Assembly: GCA_963575745.1 (NCBI GenBank)
Contig: CAUYUJ010000203.1
Coordinates: 418,577 to 438,576, forward strand
DNA from: Prorocentrum cordatum
Taxonomy: Eukaryota > Sar > Dinophyceae > Prorocentrales > Prorocentraceae
DNA length: 20,000 bases
Reading direction: 5' to 3'
Shown here: piece by piece, positions 16,620 through 20,000 of the stretch
How the letters are laid out: each line of letters starts with the position of its first letter
How positions within the stretch are numbered: position 1 is the stretch's first letter
Position numbers and translations under genes: made by a program
The notes under the pieces: model-generated
What the model was told of the DNA's origin: nothing
The model's database searches: none
Seen by the model: only the letters and a program-made list of their open reading frames with translations

Positions 16620-18302
16620 CTAGCCGCCCCTGAGGAAGCCCCCAAAGATCTCGCTGAACGAGGGCCCCTCCTGGACGCTGAAGAGCGCCACGGGGCCGAC
16701 CTTAGAGGCATCCTGGATGGGGTCCGAGTAGATGGGGTCGGGGGATCGCGCCGCATCGCCGATGCATCGCCGATGTATCGCCGATGCATCGGCGATGCAT
16801 CGGCGATGCATCGGCGACGTCGCGATGCATCGGCGACGCCAGCGTGGAGAGCATCGGACTCCAGATCGAGCCGCATCGCCGATGCATCGGCGATGCGGCG
16901 CGATCCTCCGACCCCATCTACTCCGACCCCATCTGGGAGGCCTAGAGACCTTCATGTCCCCCTTCTGGTTGCCGGTCACCACCATCAGCCCCTCCGCACC
17001 CTCGGGCACCTTCGTGCGCGGGAGGTCGAACTGCAGATCTTCGCCCGTCTTGCGCAGCAGCTTCACGGCCGACTGCGCCGACGACAGCCTCAGGGCAAGG
17101 GGCATTATAGGAGGACACCCGGATCGGGTCCGAGCAGGTGTGGTCGGAAGATCGCGCGGCATCGCCGATGCACCGCCGAAGCATCGCCGAAGCATCGGCG
17201 ACGTCGGCGATGCACGGGAGACGTCGGCGTGGGGAAAGCCGGGCCCCACATCGAGCCGCATCGCCGATGCATCGGCGACGCGTCGGGGTCCTCCGACAAC
17301 ATCTGCAATCGAGCCTGAATGGAGAGGACACGCGAGAGCAAGCAAAGCCCTTTTGAGGGCCAACTGGCCGCAGGAATGTAAAAGGCATAGGCCGCTAAAC
17401 GCAGAACAAGAGGGCGGCCCTTGATTCGGGCAGGGTCGACGTCCTACCCAAAATCGACTGCACTCGAACACGACTCGGGAGGCATGGAACAATTTGCCAC
17501 CGCACACCCTGGGGCCCATTGCTTCAGAGGAGCAGGTGGCCACCTGGCCTGGACTCCACACGGCCCAGGCCCAGAGTCGGCCTGGTGAAAGCAAACCTGG
17601 TGGCAAGCGCCCTCTCGACGATCCTCAGGAGCATTCGGCGGCGCTGCAGGAGGTGGTAAACCCAGACATTGGCCTAACACACGTCCTGAGGATCATCGAC
17701 CCTCTCTCCCATAAGTCCACCATAAGCCCCCCATTGGCCAACACCGAAGCGGAACAGATCGGGGATCTCTGGGACCCGGCCCTTCTGGAGGATGCATCGG
17801 GCACCGCGGCCCTTCCAGAGCGCTCGGGACTCAAGGAATGCTCCGAGGGCGTCCCGGGACGCCCTGGAACGACTTTGAACCTGGCCCTGGACCCGCCCAA
17901 CCTCAGCCCCTGCCCCTCCCCGAGAGCCTCTTGCCGCGCGCCGCCCACCACAGGGTGTAGTGGTCCAGGCTCGACTCGTCCAGGGCCCTCTTGATGCGCA
18001 CTGGCCCCTTCCGAAGGGCAACGTGAGGGGGGGGCCGGCTCAGGGAGGAAACATCGACCTGGAATCGGCGAAACGTGGACTGCGAATCCAGGCGTTCCTG
18101 CACGGGGCTGGCTATCGGGCCCCTAGCGGCGATCGATGGGCGATTGGGGGTCGATGCGTCCCCCCTTGAGCCCATCTCGCCCAGTGATCCTCATCGTCTG
18201 GCTTTTGAGTCAGACCTCGGGCCTCCGGCGGCAGTTCTGGACGATCCAGGCACCCCCGGAGCCGCTCCGGACGGGGTGCAGCCGATAGGGAGCACCCCGA
18301 AG
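16620..18302 (-). CDS. Putative spliced gene of unknown function, four exons, 5' end uncertain
   Basis: Proposed exons on the minus strand: 18302-18216 (87 nt), 18058-17928 (131 nt), 17088-16950 (139 nt) and 16700-16620 (81 nt), ending in TAG at 16622-16620. All junctions keep one frame. Exon peptides include RLHPVRSGSGGAWIVQNC, then VALRKGPVRIKRALDESS and LDHYTLWWAARGK, then SSAQSAVKLLRKTGEDLQFD and EGLMVVTGNQKGDMK, then VGPVALFSVQEGP and SFSEIFGGFLRGG. Composition is balanced and hydrophilic, unlike the Arg/Pro-rich random frames nearby. Introns are GT-AG, GC-AG and GT-AG, and each is flanked by a short direct repeat. I do not recognise the family, and no signal peptide or membrane segment is visible. 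The start is not in this chain. Exon 18302 may be preceded by more exons. An alternative first exon (ATG 17388 to 17315) joins the third exon in frame through a GC-AG intron. Confidence 0.5.
16701..16949 (-). mobile_element. Intron C, 249-bp introner-like hairpin element, GT-AG
   Basis: The direct repeat AAGGTC (minus strand) lies at 16952-16947 and 16703-16698. Splicing ATGAAG|GTCTCT to TCTAAG|GTCGGC restores MK-VGPVALF in frame. Inside, 16731-16769 is the reverse complement of 16880-16918 at 38 of 39 positions. The pairing extends outward through GATGGGGTC(C/G)GAGTA for a stem of about 64 bp, then more weakly to the ends. The loop (16770-16879) is built of GCCGATGCATCGGCGATGC words, so it is itself palindromic. 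A unit with inverted repeats, target duplication and self-supplied splice sites matches the described introner elements. Confidence 0.65.
17119..17312. mobile_element. Degenerate second copy of the GATGCATC hairpin element
   Basis: Left side GGATCGGGTCCGAGCAGGTG continuing TGGTCGGAAGATCGCGCGGC aligns with the left arm of the element at 16701-16949. The right side CGATGCATCGGCGACGCG, with CCTCCGACAACATCTGC, aligns with its right arm. The centre again carries GCCGATGCA and GAAGCATCGGCG words. The arms no longer pair as well as in the first copy, so this copy is older or has recombined. Confidence 0.7.
17315..17388 (-). CDS. Alternative first exon for the minus-strand gene
   Basis: ATG at 17388 on the minus strand is preceded in frame by TAG three codons upstream. 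It opens MPFTFLRPVGPQKGFACSRV and then SSPF, and ends TTCAG before GC at 17314. Joined to the exon at 17088 it gives a 97-residue protein, total coding length 294 nt including the stop. The donor lies 10 bases before the hairpin element, much as in intron C (15 bases), which is its main support. It competes with the upstream exon ending at 17928, which has a perfect 6-bp flanking repeat. Only one need be right, or both could be used in different transcripts. Confidence 0.3.
17745..17870 (+). repeat. Dispersed repeat family R1, copy 2, with a 20-bp palindrome
   Basis: TTGGCCAACACCGAAGCGGA, then CGGGGATCTCTGGGACCCGG and CCCTTCTGGAGGATGCATCG match copy 1 at 13485-13630. Just to its right AGGGCGTCCCGGGACGCCCT (17846-17865) is a perfect 20-bp palindrome. 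A + strand frame of 166 codons (17494-17994) runs through, giving QIGDLWDPALLEDASG. It lies inside intron B of the minus-strand gene. Confidence 0.6.
18059..18215 (-). mobile_element. Intron A, 157 bp, GT-AG, flanked by AGGTC repeats
   Basis: On the minus strand the donor reads CCCGAG|GTCTGAC and the acceptor GATTCCAG|GTCGATG. AGGTC occurs across both splice sites (18217-18213 and 18060-18056), as expected if an inserted unit duplicated its target and used one copy on each side for splicing. Near its start it has GTCTG...CAGAC, a small hairpin. An acceptor 42 bases further on (CGGAAG|GGGCC) would also keep frame. Confidence 0.45.
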
Positions 18303-18459
18303 CTGGAAAACCGCCAAGAACCGTCGGAAACACCCGAAAATCACCAAAAGCTCCCCTATCCACAAAACTCCCCCTGAGCCTTCGGTCAGGCAGTCAGGCA
18401 TTCTTGCTTAGCGTGTCGCGACACGCTATGCCTTGCAAGCTTGTAGCGTGTCGTTCCGC
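18303..18459 (-). mobile_element. Putative intron D with a perfect 20-bp palindrome
   Basis: Minus-strand donor GAGGAG|GCGGAACG and acceptor TTTTCCAG|CTTCGG, 157 bp, the same length as intron A. It contains the perfect palindrome TAGCGTGTCGCGACACGCTA (18409-18428), and TAGCGTGTCG is repeated at about 18443. The 80 bases before the acceptor are T-rich on the minus strand (GGTTCTTGGCGGTTTTCCAG). The flanking direct repeat is not convincing here. Confidence 0.35.
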
Positions 18460-18586
18460 CTCCTCAGCCTCCCCCTCCGCCTTCTCCCCCTCCTCCTCCT
18501 CCTCCTCCTCCTCCTCCTCCTCCTCCTCCTCCTCCTCCTCCGGCCCTGTCGAGGTTGGGGGGAGGGTGCCGAAACGCACGAAGAGC
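18460..18586 (-). CDS. Putative upstream exon with a microsatellite-encoded glutamate run
   Basis: Minus strand, from acceptor TTTGCCAG|GCTCTTCG. It reads LFVRFGTLPPTSTGP, then a run of glutamates encoded by GAG/GGA repeats (the (TCC)n tract at 18481-18541 of the + strand), then GEKAEGEAEE. It starts one base into a codon and ends in phase 0, joining 18302-18216 in frame and accepting AG from the exon ending at 18697. It is plausible as an acidic low-complexity linker. The peptide before the run is the only complex part, so the support is moderate to weak. Confidence 0.35.
18481..18541. repeat. (TCC)n microsatellite
   Basis: About 20 near-perfect CTC/TCC triplets. On the minus strand they encode the glutamate run of the putative acidic exon. 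Confidence 0.95.
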
Positions 18587-18696
18587 CTGGCAAAGCAGGA
18601 GGGCACAGACCCGACTTGTCTGATTGATGCTCTGGGGGGGGCCTGTGCTCAGGGGAGGCTGCAGAACCGCTCAACGATGTGTTGTTTAAATCGAAC
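18587..18696 (-). other. Putative intron E, 110 bp, GT-AG
   Basis: Minus-strand donor CACTGCAG|GTTCGA and acceptor TTTGCCAG|GCTCTTCG. Both sides share the AGG(T/C)T pattern seen at introns A to C. No palindrome is seen inside. Confidence 0.33.
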
Positions 18697-18775
18697 CTGC
18701 AGTGTGGGCCCTTTCCGTCAGGGGGAGTCGCCCAGATCTTCTCAATAGGCCACTCCGTTAACCTCTCTGGAGCTC
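18697..18775 (-). CDS. Putative exon fragment, [12 protein letters not shown] segment
   Basis: Minus strand, [20 protein letters not shown] then PHC and the AG of a split Arg codon at the donor. It is a short island of normal amino acid composition between an arginine-encoding (CTC)n array on its 5' side and the acidic exon. Its 5' boundary is not clear: AGCTCCAG at about 18776 could be an acceptor, or the frame may simply continue upstream, since it stays open without a stop to 19727 through the two arrays. Family not recognised. Confidence 0.35.
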
Positions 18776-18785
18776 CGCGCGCGCG

Positions 18786-19092
18786 CCTCCTCCTTCTCCT
18801 CCTCCTTCTCCTCCTCCTCTTCCTCCTCCTCCTCCTCCTCCTCCCCATCCTCTTCCTCATCCTAGTCCTCCTCCTCCTCCTCCTCCTCCGCCTCCTCCTC
18901 TTCCTCCCCCTCCTCTTCCTCCTTCTCCTCGTATGTCTCCTCCTCCTCCTCCTCCTCCTCCTCCCCCTCCTCTTCTCCTCCTCCTCCTCCCCTCCCTCTC
19001 CTATCCCTCCTCCTCCTCCTCCTCCTCCTGCTCCTCCTCTTCCTCCTCTTCCTCCGAGTTCTCCTCCTCCTCCCCCCCCTCCTCCTCCTCCG
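18786..19092. repeat. (CTC)n array, about 300 bp, with TTC/CCC interruptions
   Basis: CTCCTCCTC words interrupted by CTTCTC, CCCATCCTC and CCGAGTTC. It is much more degenerate than the 18481 tract, so probably older. It is open in several frames (leucine- or serine-rich on +, arginine-, glycine- or glutamate-rich on -). Confidence 0.95.
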
Positions 19093-20000
19093 TAGGCGCC
19101 AGCGTTGATGCTGGCGTCGGTGCTAGCGTCGGCGCTGGCGTAGGCGCTGGCGTTGGTGCTGGCGTCGGTGATGCCATTGGTGCTGGTCGAGACGCTGCCA
19201 GCGAAGGCGCTGGCGTTAGTGCTGGTGTCAGTGTAGGCGTCGGCGCCGTTGTAGGCGATGGCGTCAGTGTCCGCGCAGGCGCAGTCGTTGGTGCTGGCGT
19301 CGGTGCTGGCGTCGGCGCAGGCGTAGGCGCGGGCGTTGGTGCTGGCGTCGGTGTTTGTGCCAATGCTGGTGTTGGCGCCGGCGTTGACGCCGGCGTAGTC
19401 ACCGGAGTTGGCGCTGGCGTCAGTGCTGATGTAGACGCCGGTATAGGCGAGGGCGCTGGTCCCCGCGCAGGCGCAAGCGTTGATGCTTGCGTCGGTGCTG
19501 GCGGCGGCACTGGCGCAGGCGCCTTCGTTCATAATGGCGTTGGTGCTGGTGTAGGCGCTGGCGTTGGTACCAGCGTAGGCGCCAGCGTTGGTGCTGGCGT
19601 CGTAGATGCCGTCGGAGCAGGTGCAGGCGCTGGCGCTGTTGCCAGCAGAGGCGCTGGCGTTAGTGCTGACTACGGAACTCACGAAACCTGAGTGTAGGCG
19701 TCGGCGTTGGTGCCAGCGTAGGTGCAAGCGTTGACGCTGGCGTCGGAGACATGCTTGGTGCCGACGTAGGCGCAGGCGGTGATTCCGGCGTCGGTGCTTG
19801 TGTCGGCGCCAGTGCCAGCGGAGGCGCTGGCGTTGCTGCTGGCGTCGGTGCCGGCGTCGGCGCTGGAGGCGCTGGCGTTGGTGCAGGCGCAGTCGCAGGC
19901 GTTGATGGCAGCGTCGGTGATGGCGTCGGCGCTCACCTAGGCGGGTGCTGGTGTCGGTGCTGGCGTCGGTGCTGGTGTAGGCGCCAACTTTGGTGCCGAC
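19093..20000. repeat. GGCGTNGGTGCT 12-bp minisatellite, runs off the window end
   Basis: More than 900 bp of GGCGT(T/C/A)GG(T/C)GCT variants with half-unit GGCGT(A/T)GGCG interruptions. On the + strand one frame gives AGVGAGVG repeats (part of an open frame 18933-19691). On the minus strand other frames give APTPAPTP (19510-19001) and [12 protein letters not shown]-like repeats (19727 downward, and 19936-19679 in another frame). With no stop in the unit, open frames are expected by chance. Whether any is translated cannot be judged here, and the array continues beyond the window. Confidence 0.93.

Larger units (their letters stand above)
17089..17927 (-). mobile_element. Intron B, 839 bp, GC-AG, flanked by GAGGCT repeats, with nested elements
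   Basis: Minus-strand donor GGCAAGAG|GCTCTCGG and acceptor TGCCCTGAG|GCTGTCG. GAGGCT is identical at 17930-17925 and 17091-17086. The intron holds the second hairpin-element copy (about 17119-17312), the R1 repeat copy (about 17745-17870) with the 20-bp palindrome at 17846-17865, and an inverted pair with about 70-base spacing (17613-17630 against 17683-17700, TCCTGAGGATC core). A shorter intron 17314-17089 (CAG|GCTCG to the same acceptor) is a serious alternative, with CAGGCT against GAGGCT as flanks. Confidence 0.4.

Noticed and set aside
18933-19691. 252-codon GAGVGAGV frame as a structural protein gene
   Set aside because: The 12-bp unit lacks stops in several frames on both strands, so openness is not evidence of coding.

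Overview
The window reads as nuclear DNA of a dinoflagellate-like eukaryote. It is GC-rich, and its genes and elements are decayed or split by introns. There is no operon-like gene packing. Trinucleotide and minisatellite arrays are very abundant. Two retroelement relics are of kinds common in dinoflagellate genomes: a LINE-like EEP/RT/RNase H polyprotein and a Ty1/copia RNase H tail. The genus cannot be fixed from the sequence; Prorocentrum, Polarella or Symbiodinium relatives are guesses. No rRNA, tRNA, CRISPR array or intact intronless gene was found.

Layout. 1-1330: GC-rich DNA with short tandem motifs and no gene. 1340-2250: decayed endonuclease (EEP) domain of a non-LTR retroelement on the + strand. 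2250-4850: linker of unknown nature, then two minisatellites (about 3535-3755 and 3754-4165) that appear to separate the endonuclease from the rest of the element. 4850-7184: the same class of element continues with a reverse transcriptase broken by stops and frameshifts, a CX2CX8HX4C zinc knuckle, an RNase H domain and a C-terminal Cys/His segment. 7185-7490: its 3' flank, running into a 480-bp (TCA)n-type array. 7970-11350: pyrimidine-rich DNA, a TGGTCTCC minisatellite, a (TCG)n array and otherwise unassigned DNA. 11357-11900: minus-strand copia RNase H relic. 11900-16600: low-complexity tracts, a dispersed repeat, and GTGAGATCGAT and GGTGTCCCG repeats.

The most interesting part is 16620-18780 on the minus strand. 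Short open exons can be joined in frame through junctions that all have the form AG|G or AG|C. The best supported chain is exons 18302-18216, 18058-17928, 17088-16950 and 16700-16620. Its three introns are each flanked by a 5-6 bp direct repeat that spans the splice site (AGGTC, GAGGCT, AAGGTC). One intron is a long hairpin with a 39-bp arm matching at 38 positions, and a degenerate sister copy sits in the next intron. This is the signature of introner elements, transposon-like units that create introns on insertion. Two further exons upstream (18586-18460 and one ending at 18697) also join in frame. The first of these carries a glutamate run encoded by a microsatellite.

18780-20000: a 300-bp (CTC)n array, then a 12-bp minisatellite that runs off the window end and stays open in several frames on both strands. 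All calls come from reading the sequence; no database search was possible.
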